From assembly GCA_003978375.1 (NCBI GenBank), contig QNZW01000106.1, forward strand, positions 1 through 15,733: 15,733 nucleotides of DNA, written 5' to 3'. The position numbers were made by a program, and so were the translations under genes. Below, one piece after another: positions 1 to 7,758 of the stretch (within the stretch, counting starts at the first letter, position 1; each line of letters starts with the position of its first letter). This stretch comes from Sulfurovum sp. (GTDB taxonomy: Bacteria > Campylobacterota > Campylobacteria > Campylobacterales > Sulfurovaceae). The notes beneath the pieces were generated by a model. The model had not been told where the DNA came from. It saw only the letters and a list, made by a program, of their open reading frames with translations, and did no database searches.

Positions 1-504
1 ACTGCTTAATCCTCCTGTAAACATAGCCATATTTGCAAGTGTGGCAATGGCTCCTGCAATGGTGGCAGCCACGGTTCCAATAAGCATATCATAGCGCTTG
101 ATATGGCTAAGCTCGTGCGCGATTACAGCCTCTATTTCGTTTTCATTTAGAAGGTTTAAAAGTCCCTCAGTCACAGCGACAGCAGCATGTTCATAGTTGC
201 GTCCTGTTGCAAAAGCATTGGGTTGCGCATCGGGAATAATGTAGAGTGCTGGCATAGGTAAATCAGCCTCTTCTGTAAGCCTAAAGACAATATCGTATAA
301 ACCTTTTGCATCTTTTGGTGTTACTGCGATAGCATTGTAGTGCTTAAGTACCTGTTTATCACTATAATAATAAGCATAAAAATTCATTCCAGCTGCCGCA
401 AGAAAAGCCATAACCATACCCATCTCACCGGCTATCATATTGCCAAACCATATAAAAAGCAGGGTAAGTCCTGTCATTAAGGCATATGTTTTAAATTGTT
501 CCAT
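1..504 (-). CDS. htpX: HtpX-type M48 membrane zinc metalloprotease, N-terminal part (C-terminus off the window)
   Basis: HtpX is an inner-membrane zinc endopeptidase that cleaves damaged or misfolded membrane proteins, alongside FtsH. 168 codons are visible, reading from ATG at 504 to the left edge. They show two N-terminal hydrophobic segments (about residues 8-24 and 28-46), a soluble stretch with the family-typical [11 protein letters not shown] (91-101), and the zinc-binding HELSH motif at 130-134 (two His and the catalytic Glu). A third hydrophobic segment begins near 141. The start is supported by an AAGGA-type ribosome site about ten bases upstream. The second half, including the third zinc ligand, lies outside. 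The call rests on HELSH plus the membrane layout; other short M48B proteins would look alike, but the FATG and HELSH context fits HtpX best. Confidence 0.93.
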   Translation of the reverse strand, partial: MEQFKTYALMTGLTLLFIWFGNMIAGEMGMVMAFLAAAGMNFYAYYYSDKQVLKHYNAIAVTPKDAKGLYDIVFRLTEEADLPMPALYIIPDAQPNAFATGRNYEHAAVAVTEGLLNLLNENEIEAVIAHELSHIKRYDMLIGTVAATIAGAIATLANMAMFTGGLSS

Positions 505-530
505 TATATTTTTCCTTTAGAAAAGATAGT

Positions 531-554
531 GCATGATGCTAATTAGCGTAATGC
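531..554. promoter_or_regulatory. Interrupted dyad upstream of htpX (candidate operator)
   Basis: A perfect 10-bp palindrome GCTAATTAGC (538-547) is flanked by matching outer arms GCAT (531-534) and ATGC (551-554). This gives a 24-base two-fold symmetric site with 3-base non-pairing steps. It lies 27 bases before the htpX start, where a repressor or activator could act on that gene. No regulator is encoded nearby and no match to a known box is claimed. The rest of the 505-713 gap is AT-rich, with no ORF or RNA gene that I can see. Confidence 0.3.
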
Positions 555-701
555 CTATGCCAAATTATGTTATTAAAATTGCAAAATTTTTGGAGGATTG
601 CATCATTTTGATTTGATTTAATTGTAATAAAATAATGTAAATCAATAGTAAACCCAAACGAAAAATATTTAACTCCATACGATGTAATATAAAGGATATG
701 G

Positions 702-707
702 TATACT
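702..707 (+). promoter_or_regulatory. -10 box TATACT six bases before the M15 peptidase ATG
   Basis: TATACT is followed by six bases and then the ATG at 714. A start of transcription 6-7 bases after the -10 would fall on or next to the ATG. No Shine-Dalgarno sequence sits at a useful distance; AAAGGA at 691-696 is 17 bases away. An alternative -10, TATAAA (688-693), would start transcription near 700 and still leave no ribosome site. Confidence 0.4.
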
Positions 708-713
708 CTTTTT

Positions 714-1349
714 ATGTTTAAAATAATAATGATAACTTTACTACTGACCTATAATGTTTTGGCTGAAAATATAACAGCCATTTCACCCATAACAACAGCT
801 CTAAAACAACGTATGATACAAGGAAATTCTTGGAAAAAAGGCTGTCCTGTTCCTTTAGAGAATTTGCGTTACTTACAGTTAAAATATTTGAACTTTCAAG
901 GAAAAACCTCTTTGGGAGAGATGATAGTACACAAGAGTGTGGCAAAAGAAGTGGTGCATATTTTTAATGAACTCTATGCAATAGGTTACCCTATCCATAC
1001 CATGAAACTAATCTCAGCATACAAAGGAGATGATTGGCAATCTATAGAAGCAGACAATACTTCAGCATTTAATTGTCGTAGGGCAACAGGAAGCAAAAAT
1101 TGGTCAAAACACTCTTATGGTAAAGCCATAGACCTAAACTCTATAGAAAACCCCTATATTTCACGTACAGGTCACATTGCACATAAAGCATCACAAAAAT
1201 ATAGAAAACGTACACATAAAAAACATACCTACGCCGATAAAGCCATACTGCTTAAAAACGATAAAGCAACAAAAATATTTAAAAAATATGGTTGGAAATG
1301 GGGTGGTAATTGGCCTGTGGTAAAAGATTATCAACATTTTTTTAAGTAA
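714..1349 (+). CDS. Secreted M15-family (VanY / M15_4-like) zinc D-Ala or L,D-type peptidase
   Basis: Likely a periplasmic zinc peptidase that trims peptidoglycan stem peptides. Residues 1-17 look like a signal peptide: a hydrophobic stretch ending in NVLA before Glu18. The conserved M15 pattern is visible. SKHSYGKAIDLN carries zinc ligands His133 and Asp140, and WKWGGNW...DYQHFF carries the catalytic acid (Asp205) and third ligand (His208). The Trp/Gly block before the last His is typical of the Peptidase_M15_4 group (VanY and phage L-Ala-D-Glu endopeptidases). A lone gene, 211 residues, between htpX and a convergent stomatin operon. The ATG at 714 lacks a Shine-Dalgarno; Met6 (729) is an alternative start but would shorten the signal peptide. 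The exact bond cleaved cannot be told from sequence. Confidence 0.82.
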   Translation: MFKIIMITLLLTYNVLAENITAISPITTALKQRMIQGNSWKKGCPVPLENLRYLQLKYLNFQGKTSLGEMIVHKSVAKEVVHIFNELYAIGYPIHTMKLISAYKGDDWQSIEADNTSAFNCRRATGSKNWSKHSYGKAIDLNSIENPYISRTGHIAHKASQKYRKRTHKKHTYADKAILLKNDKATKIFKKYGWKWGGNWPVVKDYQHFFK

Positions 1350-1419
1350 TGTAGTGGAAAATAGAAAATGGTTTGAAGCTTGGAGGATTTAGTAAGAATA
1401 ACAAAAATTTTTGTAAATC

Positions 1420-1449
1420 TAATAAATGACAAAGAATAGTCATTTATTA
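1420..1449. terminator. Bidirectional hairpin between convergent genes
   Basis: Perfect 11-bp inverted repeat TAATAAATGAC (1420-1430) and GTCATTTATTA (1439-1449), with an 8-base loop. It lies between the M15 peptidase (ends 1349) and the stomatin gene (ends 1462), both of which read towards it. T-rich bases follow on the plus strand (about 1454-1465). On the minus strand an A/T-rich 14-bp palindrome (1401-1414) follows. The stem is GC-poor, so termination may be moderate. Confidence 0.55.
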
Positions 1450-1461
1450 AACGTTATATTT

Positions 1462-2319
1462 TTACTTCTTAAACACGTTCCCTAGCATACCTTTTACTGC
1501 ACCTTGCAAATCAGCAGGATAGATGACAAATTTGGCGTTTTTGCTTTGGCTCATTTTTTCAAGTGAATTGATATATCGATCACCTAAGAGAAACATGGCA
1601 GGAAGTTCTTTGTCTTGGATATTTTCACTTATCATTTTAATGGCTTGGGCTGAGGCATTGGCTAGGGTGATTTGCGCTTTGGCTTCACGTTCTGCAGCGG
1701 CTAGTTTACCATCTGCTTCTAAGATGGCAGCATTTTTGTTTCCTTCTGCTGTGGTTTCAATAGCTCTTCTTTCACGTTCTGCTGCAGCTTGACGTTCCAT
1801 AGAATCTTGCATAGAAGATGAGGGTGAGATGTCTTGTATCTCTACAGATTTTACAGTAACTCCCCAATCTGCTACATCATCGACAATTTGGTCTTTGAGT
1901 CTTGTTTTGATGGTTTCTCGGTTTGAAAGTGCTTCATCGAGGCTCATCTCACCCAATATAGAACGTAAGGTTGTCATGACAAGTTGTTGAATAGCAAATT
2001 TAAAGTTTTCTACGCCATAGATAGCATCTCTAGGATTGGTAACGCGTATAAACGTAACTGCATTGGTAGTAATCACCGCATTATCTTTTGTAATCACTTC
2101 TTGCTGAGGAATATCTAAGATAATATCTCTAGTAGAGATACGTTGGCGTATGCTCTCAATATAAGGAATAATTAAATTGAGTCCAGGATGCAGGGTACGT
2201 GAGTATTTTCCTAAACGTTCTACAACCCACTCTTCGCCTTGTGGGACGATATTGATGCCCTTATAAAATGTGACAATGAGCAGTACGACTAAAATAATAG
2301 CAATATTTAATGTTTCCAT
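1462..2319 (-). CDS. Stomatin/prohibitin (SPFH) family protein, paraslipin / QmcA type
   Basis: An inner-membrane scaffold protein that oligomerises and is thought to organise membrane microdomains or assist membrane proteases. It has an N-terminal membrane anchor (about 4-19), then IVPQGEEWVVERLGKY (24-39), which opens the SPFH domain (to about 180). This continues through PGLNLIIPYIE and the DIPQQEVITKDNAVITTNAV block. An Ala/Glu/Arg-rich coiled coil follows (about 170-230), then a short C-terminal region. 285 residues fits the QmcA / SLP-2 (paraslipin) branch, which in bacteria pairs with a short NfeD protein. That partner gene is directly upstream with a 15-base gap, so the two form an operon. 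The start is supported by AAAAGGA eight bases upstream. HflC/HflK are less likely because only one SPFH gene is present and NfeD is its neighbour. Confidence 0.9.
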   Translation of the reverse strand: METLNIAIILVVLLIVTFYKGINIVPQGEEWVVERLGKYSRTLHPGLNLIIPYIESIRQRISTRDIILDIPQQEVITKDNAVITTNAVTFIRVTNPRDAIYGVENFKFAIQQLVMTTLRSILGEMSLDEALSNRETIKTRLKDQIVDDVADWGVTVKSVEIQDISPSSSMQDSMERQAAAERERRAIETTAEGNKNAAILEADGKLAAAEREAKAQITLANASAQAIKMISENIQDKELPAMFLLGDRYINSLEKMSQSKNAKFVIYPADLQGAVKGMLGNVFKK

Positions 2320-2334
2320 ATATGTAATCCTTTT

Positions 2335-2790
2335 TTATTGAATAGGTTTAACTTCTATAAGTTGACCATTGATTTGTACAATCTCGATGCGTGTCTCTTT
2401 TTCTATGGGTACTTTGGCACTGGCATGCCAAGAGGTATTTCCAAGTACAGGAGCATCAAAAATGACTTTGCCTCTATGATTGGGTTGTATCTTCTCTGAG
2501 ACAGTACCTAAGGTATCTAGTGTGTAGTTTGATTGTCCGCTATTGCTTATGGATTTGTCTTTTATCCATTTGACCCAAGCGAGTATAGCCAGTATAGAGA
2601 GTACTATCCACAAAATGAGTTCTGTACTAAAAGAGAGGGGTGTAAAATAAGCGATAATACCTACAATAACAGCAGAAAGACCCAAACCAAGCATAAAAAA
2701 AGTACCTGTCATCATCTCCAAAATTAGTAGCACAATACCAAAAACAATCCAATGCCACCACAGGACACTTTGATTTACCAATTCAATCAT
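2335..2790 (-). CDS. Short NfeD-family membrane protein (NfeD1b type)
   Basis: Partner of the stomatin-like protein; the NfeD OB-fold domain is thought to bind or support SPFH proteins. It is 151 residues, with three hydrophobic segments (about 11-28, 30-50 and 57-75) and then a soluble C-terminal domain (90-151). That domain has the NfeD pattern: LGTVSEKIQP, GKVIFDA, LGNTSWHA, then IEKETRIEIVQINGQLIEVKPI. The protease domain of long NfeD proteins is absent, as expected for the short form. The start is well supported by AAAGGAG at 2796-2802, five bases before the ATG. It is first in the operon, with an extended -10 box at 2817-2825. Confidence 0.88.
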   Translation of the reverse strand: MIELVNQSVLWWHWIVFGIVLLILEMMTGTFFMLGLGLSAVIVGIIAYFTPLSFSTELILWIVLSILAILAWVKWIKDKSISNSGQSNYTLDTLGTVSEKIQPNHRGKVIFDAPVLGNTSWHASAKVPIEKETRIEIVQINGQLIEVKPIQ

Positions 2791-2816
2791 TAAGACTCCT
2801 TTACATAATGTGATAA

Positions 2817-2825
2817 ATTATAGCA
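2817..2825 (-). promoter_or_regulatory. Extended -10 promoter for the NfeD-stomatin operon
   Basis: On the minus strand the sequence reads TGCTATAAT, a perfect -10 hexamer with the extended TGn element. Transcription would start near 2810, giving a leader of about 20 bases that contains the strong AAAGGAG site. No -35 is evident. It is back-to-back with the ilvC -10 at 2844-2849. Confidence 0.65.
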
Positions 2826-2843
2826 TAATAAGAAAGAATTCGA

Positions 2844-2849
2844 TATAAT
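2844..2849 (+). promoter_or_regulatory. -10 box of the ilvC promoter
   Basis: A perfect TATAAT preceded by AT-rich sequence and no recognisable -35. Transcription would start near 2856, leaving a leader of about 73 bases. The leader holds a small inverted repeat, TCACA (2872-2876) and TGTGA (2880-2884), which could be a weak hairpin or operator half-sites. The gene's ribosome site AAGGA is at 2918-2922. I see no attenuator-type leader peptide. Confidence 0.6.
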
Positions 2850-2925
2850 CGCGAAAACAAAAAGGGATTGGTCACAAAGTGTGATGGTTTCTTTACGTCA
2901 AAAATTATAAATATCTGAAGGATAA

Positions 2926-3973
<1,048 letters not shown>

Positions 3974-3979
3974 ACAAAC

Positions 3980-4020
3980 GTAGTGTTTGCACCTCTTTTT
4001 AAGAGATGCAAACACACTAC
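3980..4020. terminator. Long hairpin between convergent ilvC and helicase genes
   Basis: Arms GTAGTGTTTGCA (3980-3991) and TGCAAACACACTAC (4007-4020) pair apart from a 2-base bulge. An inner CTCTT/AAGAG stem closes on a TTT loop, with one C-A mismatch between the two stems. It is the strongest hairpin in the window. On the minus strand it is followed by a T-rich run (complement of about 3961-3979), so it best serves the helicase gene. ilvC transcripts can also fold it. Confidence 0.75.
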
Positions 4021-4029
4021 AATCTAAAT

Positions 4030-6846
4030 CTATCTTCTTTTTCTGCGTCCTCTATACCCACCTTGTGAACCACGATTGCCTTGTTTTCCCTTTGTATGAC
4101 AATGGTCACAAATACTAAAACGGTAAGAGAAGTCTAACACTTTTCCACATTTGCGACATTGTTTTGTAAAGTGTCCTTGTCGCAACGAGTTTTCTATATA
4201 ACTGTTGAGTCTTACTCTTGCTTTGAGTGCTTCTTGGGTATCTTTAAAAATATCAGGAAATTTAAAACTTAGCCACAAATAAAGAGATATCTCACGTACT
4301 CTATCTTCTGCATTGAGTAACATATCATTGGTTTGTGCAAAGGCTGGAAGATCACGAGGAGGAATATAGCGTACTTCCCCTCCAGCTTCTATTTGTTTGA
4401 CATAACGATGAAATACAGACTCGATGTAAGGAGAGCTTATACTAGCAGGCGCACAGCTAAGATAGAAACGTGTTTTTAAATCTAAATGGTATTCATCAAC
4501 AATGGTTGCTATCTCTAACATAGAGTCAATATTTGCTGCCCTAAAAGGACCTTCAAACTCCATATTGTCTGCAAAAAATTCGAGTATAGTACGCATATCT
4601 TCTGTTTCTAGTATTTCACCTATAAGCATCACATGTTCTAAACTAGCCATCACAGATACAGGCAATTTCAAATCAACCAAAGGGGTATAAAAAGCAGAAG
4701 CGATATTGGCAAGAGCGCTCTCTTCTAACGCACCGACATAACCCTTTTCTTCAAAGCCGTAACGCCCTGCACGTCCTGCGATTTGCAATACCTCTTCAGG
4801 TAAGAGTTCACGACGACGTAAGCCATCAAATTTATTGTCTTTAGAAAAGAGTAGGGTTTTAATAGGAAGATTAAGTCCCATGGCTATGGCATCTGTGGCC
4901 ACAAGTATTTGGCTTTTGCCTTCTCTAAAACGTTTTGCTTCTTCTCTTCTTACTTCTGGAGAGAGATTGCCATAAACTACAGAGACAGAATAACGTTCTG
5001 AGAGCTGTTGTTTGAGTGAGAGTACATCACGTCTACTAAAGGCCACTACAGCAGTTTGTGGCTCTATTTTTTTAATAGATGTGGGTGTTTGCATCATACT
5101 TAATTCATTTTTGCGTTCAAATGCTATGACTTCTAAGGGTTCTTCTAAATATTCACAGAGTGCTTTGACTGCATGTAAGGCATTTGATGAACCCGTAAGA
5201 ATCACTTTTTTTGCTGGAGCCCCAATAAGTGCATTTGCCCATGCCCAACCACGGTCACGATCACTAATCATCTGTATTTCATCGATGACACAGACATCGA
5301 CTTCAACAGAGGCATTCATCATCTCAATGGTAGAAGAGATATGTGTAGATTCTTCATCTATAATCTCTTCTTCTCCTGTAATAAGAGAAGCATGTATATC
5401 AGCTTTTTTTAAATCTTCATAGCCTTCAAGTGCAAGTAAACGTAAAGGAGCGAGATAATAACCTGTGGTAGCCATTTTGAGTGTTTTGAGTGCCGCGTAA
5501 GTCTTGCCTGAGTTTGTAGGACCTACATGAAAAATAATGTGACGTTTCAACTGACGTGCCAAAGGAAAAAGATTTTTAAAATCACGAATGGTTTTTGCTA
5601 ACAACTCTTCACGTTTTTGTTTGGCGAGTAAAGGTTTGATATAGTCAGAAAAATGAAAAAGTATCCGACGTTTACTTTTTTCTTTAAATTTGAGTGTCAT
5701 AGAAGATCGTATTTGTGGCTCTACAAACCGTACGATAAATTCATGTAGTGTGATATCTTCTATGTCTAGTTTCATGCTCATCTCTTGCATTTGGGAGAGT
5801 ACATCATCTAAAGAGACTTTGAAGTGTGCAATAAGGTCATCATTGACTCTGTTGATATCTTCTTTTATGGGTGGCTCTTCACCTCGCCATATGAGGTTAT
5901 AAATATATGTTTTTTCATAGCTAACAGAGGTGTTGTAGTAAAGCATTGTACCAAAGAGATCATACATTTTTTCTTTCTCAATTATAAAATGATCACTGCT
6001 TTCAAAGAGCTTATATTTGTTGCTTATATTTGTTAATATTGTTTCAATGATATTAAAAGATATAGGAGCATGATAAAAGTGAGATTCTGGAGGCATTTGT
6101 TTAAGTGATTCATAGAGGTTTATTTCCCTTAAATAGGGATGATTGTTAGTATTTAAATACTCCAAAAATTCATTTAATTCTTGCTCTTTTTTCTTGATAG
6201 TCTCTTCTTTAATCTGATGAAGTTTTGTAAGGATTTCTTCATCATTTTTTTCCCAAAGCGCATCAAGTATCAATGGTTCTGTTTTGCATAAAAGTAATTT
6301 ATTAAAATCTAACTTTTGTAAAGCAAAAGTAAAACTATTGTAAAACTCCATTTCGTTGAGTGTATTAAACTCTACATCTAAAGATTTTTCTATGGTATGT
6401 AAACGATTTTTCATCCGTTCATAGACAAGCTTATTTACAATTTTTTCTTCAGTTATTTTGTTGTTTTTTGCATCTATAAAAGCATTTAAAATAAGATTTT
6501 CTTCCTCTTTTGTATGTGCTATATCATCAAGAAGCATAAGTATTTTTTCGACTTTATCTAAAGGAGGTTTTTTACGTTTTTCATGGTGTGTGGCTTTGTA
6601 GCTTTGTGTAAGATACGATACAATGATCTCACGGGTACTAGCACCTTCTTCGCTCCATGTACGTCTAATCATACGCAGCATCTCTTCACGACCATAAGAA
6701 GGCATAGTAATCTCAAGAAGCATCATGAGTTCCATAAGCTTCTGATCATCAAGTGTTGCTATACCTTCATCAAAAGGTAGTCCATTGAAGTGATTACGTA
6801 TTTTATTGTTCAGTTTTATAAGGTATTTTTTCTTTTTCTTTGCCAT
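4030..6846 (-). CDS. SUV3-like superfamily 2 RNA helicase with N-terminal extension, zinc ribbon and Arg/Gly-rich tail
   Basis: An ATP-dependent RNA helicase resembling mitochondrial SUV3, which unwinds RNA for exonuclease decay. The 938 residues run as follows. A mostly helical N-terminal extension of about 430 residues with no motif I recognise. Motif I HVGPTNSGKTY (440-450), then YLAPLRLLALEGYEDL, then motif II as DEIQ (522-525) rather than DEAD, then motif III TGSS (551-554). The second RecA domain has VVYGNLSPEVRREEAKRF, VATDAIAMGLNLP and motif VI QIAGRAGRYG (688-697). A SUV3-type C-terminal region follows. At the end, Cys897, Cys900, Cys913 and Cys916 form a C-x2-C-x12-C-x2-C zinc ribbon, and a basic GNRGSQGGYRGRRKRR tail suggests RNA binding. 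The ATG at 6846 has no Shine-Dalgarno. Long SUV3-like helicases occur in Campylobacterota; the cellular role is inferred. Confidence 0.88.
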   Translation of the reverse strand: MAKKKKKYLIKLNNKIRNHFNGLPFDEGIATLDDQKLMELMMLLEITMPSYGREEMLRMIRRTWSEEGASTREIIVSYLTQSYKATHHEKRKKPPLDKVEKILMLLDDIAHTKEEENLILNAFIDAKNNKITEEKIVNKLVYERMKNRLHTIEKSLDVEFNTLNEMEFYNSFTFALQKLDFNKLLLCKTEPLILDALWEKNDEEILTKLHQIKEETIKKKEQELNEFLEYLNTNNHPYLREINLYESLKQMPPESHFYHAPISFNIIETILTNISNKYKLFESSDHFIIEKEKMYDLFGTMLYYNTSVSYEKTYIYNLIWRGEEPPIKEDINRVNDDLIAHFKVSLDDVLSQMQEMSMKLDIEDITLHEFIVRFVEPQIRSSMTLKFKEKSKRRILFHFSDYIKPLLAKQKREELLAKTIRDFKNLFPLARQLKRHIIFHVGPTNSGKTYAALKTLKMATTGYYLAPLRLLALEGYEDLKKADIHASLITGEEEIIDEESTHISSTIEMMNASVEVDVCVIDEIQMISDRDRGWAWANALIGAPAKKVILTGSSNALHAVKALCEYLEEPLEVIAFERKNELSMMQTPTSIKKIEPQTAVVAFSRRDVLSLKQQLSERYSVSVVYGNLSPEVRREEAKRFREGKSQILVATDAIAMGLNLPIKTLLFSKDNKFDGLRRRELLPEEVLQIAGRAGRYGFEEKGYVGALEESALANIASAFYTPLVDLKLPVSVMASLEHVMLIGEILETEDMRTILEFFADNMEFEGPFRAANIDSMLEIATIVDEYHLDLKTRFYLSCAPASISSPYIESVFHRYVKQIEAGGEVRYIPPRDLPAFAQTNDMLLNAEDRVREISLYLWLSFKFPDIFKDTQEALKARVRLNSYIENSLRQGHFTKQCRKCGKVLDFSYRFSICDHCHTKGKQGNRGSQGGYRGRRKRR

Positions 6847-6851
6847 ATGTA

Positions 6852-6857
6852 AGTATA
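6852..6857 (-). promoter_or_regulatory. -10 box TATACT five bases before the helicase ATG
   Basis: The minus strand reads TATACT, then five bases, then the ATG at 6846. This would place the transcription start on or beside the first codon. There is no Shine-Dalgarno. The core GTATAC (6853-6858) is palindromic, and on the plus strand it reads TATACA (6854-6859), a possible -10 for the divergent thiL with a leader of about 50 bases. Confidence 0.45.
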
Positions 6858-6918
6858 CATTAAAAAGTGCTAGGTTTAGTTGGTTGTGTCATCTATCTCA
6901 AAGAGAAGAAGTATTTTT

Positions 6919-7758
6919 ATGCTACAATTTTCCATGCAAATAGATAAAGAACAATACCTGATAGATAGACTACATTCTGATTATATAGGCGATGATGCTG
7001 CTATTGTAGGAGATACCCTTTATAGTATGGATGCCTTTTTTGAGGGAGTGCATTTTGAGAGAGAATGGATGAGTGTAGCACAGATAGGACGAAAAGCCAT
7101 GCTTGTCAATCTTTCTGATGCTATTGCGATGAATGCACAACCCCAATATGCACTCGTAAGTGTTTCTCTTCCTCCCCAATTTACTTATGAAGAGATAGAG
7201 ATACTAAGTAAAAGCATGGAAGAGACAGCCAAAGAGTATGGATGCGAAATTATAGGTGGAGATACCATAGGAGGAGATAAATTACATTTAAGTATCACTA
7301 TTATCTCTAAAAGTCAAAATCCACTTTTACGTAGAGGATTAAAAGAGGATGATTATTTGGCATATACTGGTGTGTTGGGTGAAAGTAAACGTGATTTAGA
7401 GAAACTTTTTAGAGGTGAAGAAATAGCAGAAAATTCACGTTTTTATACCCCTACATTACGAGCAGATTTTATTAGCCAAGCAAGAGAGTATTTACATGTG
7501 GGTATGGATATTTCAGATGGATTGTATTGTGATACCAATAAGTTATTAGACATAAATAACTATGGATTTACTTTATTACAAACCATAGAAGATGATGTAG
7601 GACTAAGTGGAGAAGAGTATGAAATGCTTATTGGTTTTCCAAAAAGACATTATCGTGAGATCATGCAAATAGCAAAAAAGACAAATACACCTTTAACACT
7701 TTTTGCAAACGTGACACAAAACACGCAACGTTTTATATGTCAAAGTCATCATTTTTAG
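6919..7758 (+). CDS. thiL: Thiamine-monophosphate kinase
   Basis: Phosphorylates thiamine monophosphate to thiamine diphosphate, the last step of the cofactor's synthesis. From the ATG at 6919 it is 279 residues, short for ThiL (usually a little over 300). The AIRS/PurM-like fold signatures are present: IGDDAAIV (23-30), DAFFEGVHF (38-46), LVNLSDAIAMNA (62-73), IIGGDTIGGD (111-120), MDISDGL (196-202), and EEYEMLIGF (232-240) near the end. These include the acidic metal- and nucleotide-binding residues. An in-frame TTG at 6880 would add 13 unconserved residues. An ATG at 6934 is also possible, since the GAGAAG upstream of 6919 is a weak ribosome site. The last 26 bases overlap the convergent FAD oxidoreductase gene. 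Confidence 0.93.
   Translation: MLQFSMQIDKEQYLIDRLHSDYIGDDAAIVGDTLYSMDAFFEGVHFEREWMSVAQIGRKAMLVNLSDAIAMNAQPQYALVSVSLPPQFTYEEIEILSKSMEETAKEYGCEIIGGDTIGGDKLHLSITIISKSQNPLLRRGLKEDDYLAYTGVLGESKRDLEKLFRGEEIAENSRFYTPTLRADFISQAREYLHVGMDISDGLYCDTNKLLDINNYGFTLLQTIEDDVGLSGEEYEMLIGFPKRHYREIMQIAKKTNTPLTLFANVTQNTQRFICQSHHF

Noticed and set aside
2872..2884. TCACA-AAG-TGTGA in the ilvC leader as a regulator site.
   Set aside because: Arms are only five bases and the 3-base centre does not match a known box in this group. It was noted with the promoter but is too weak for a separate claim.
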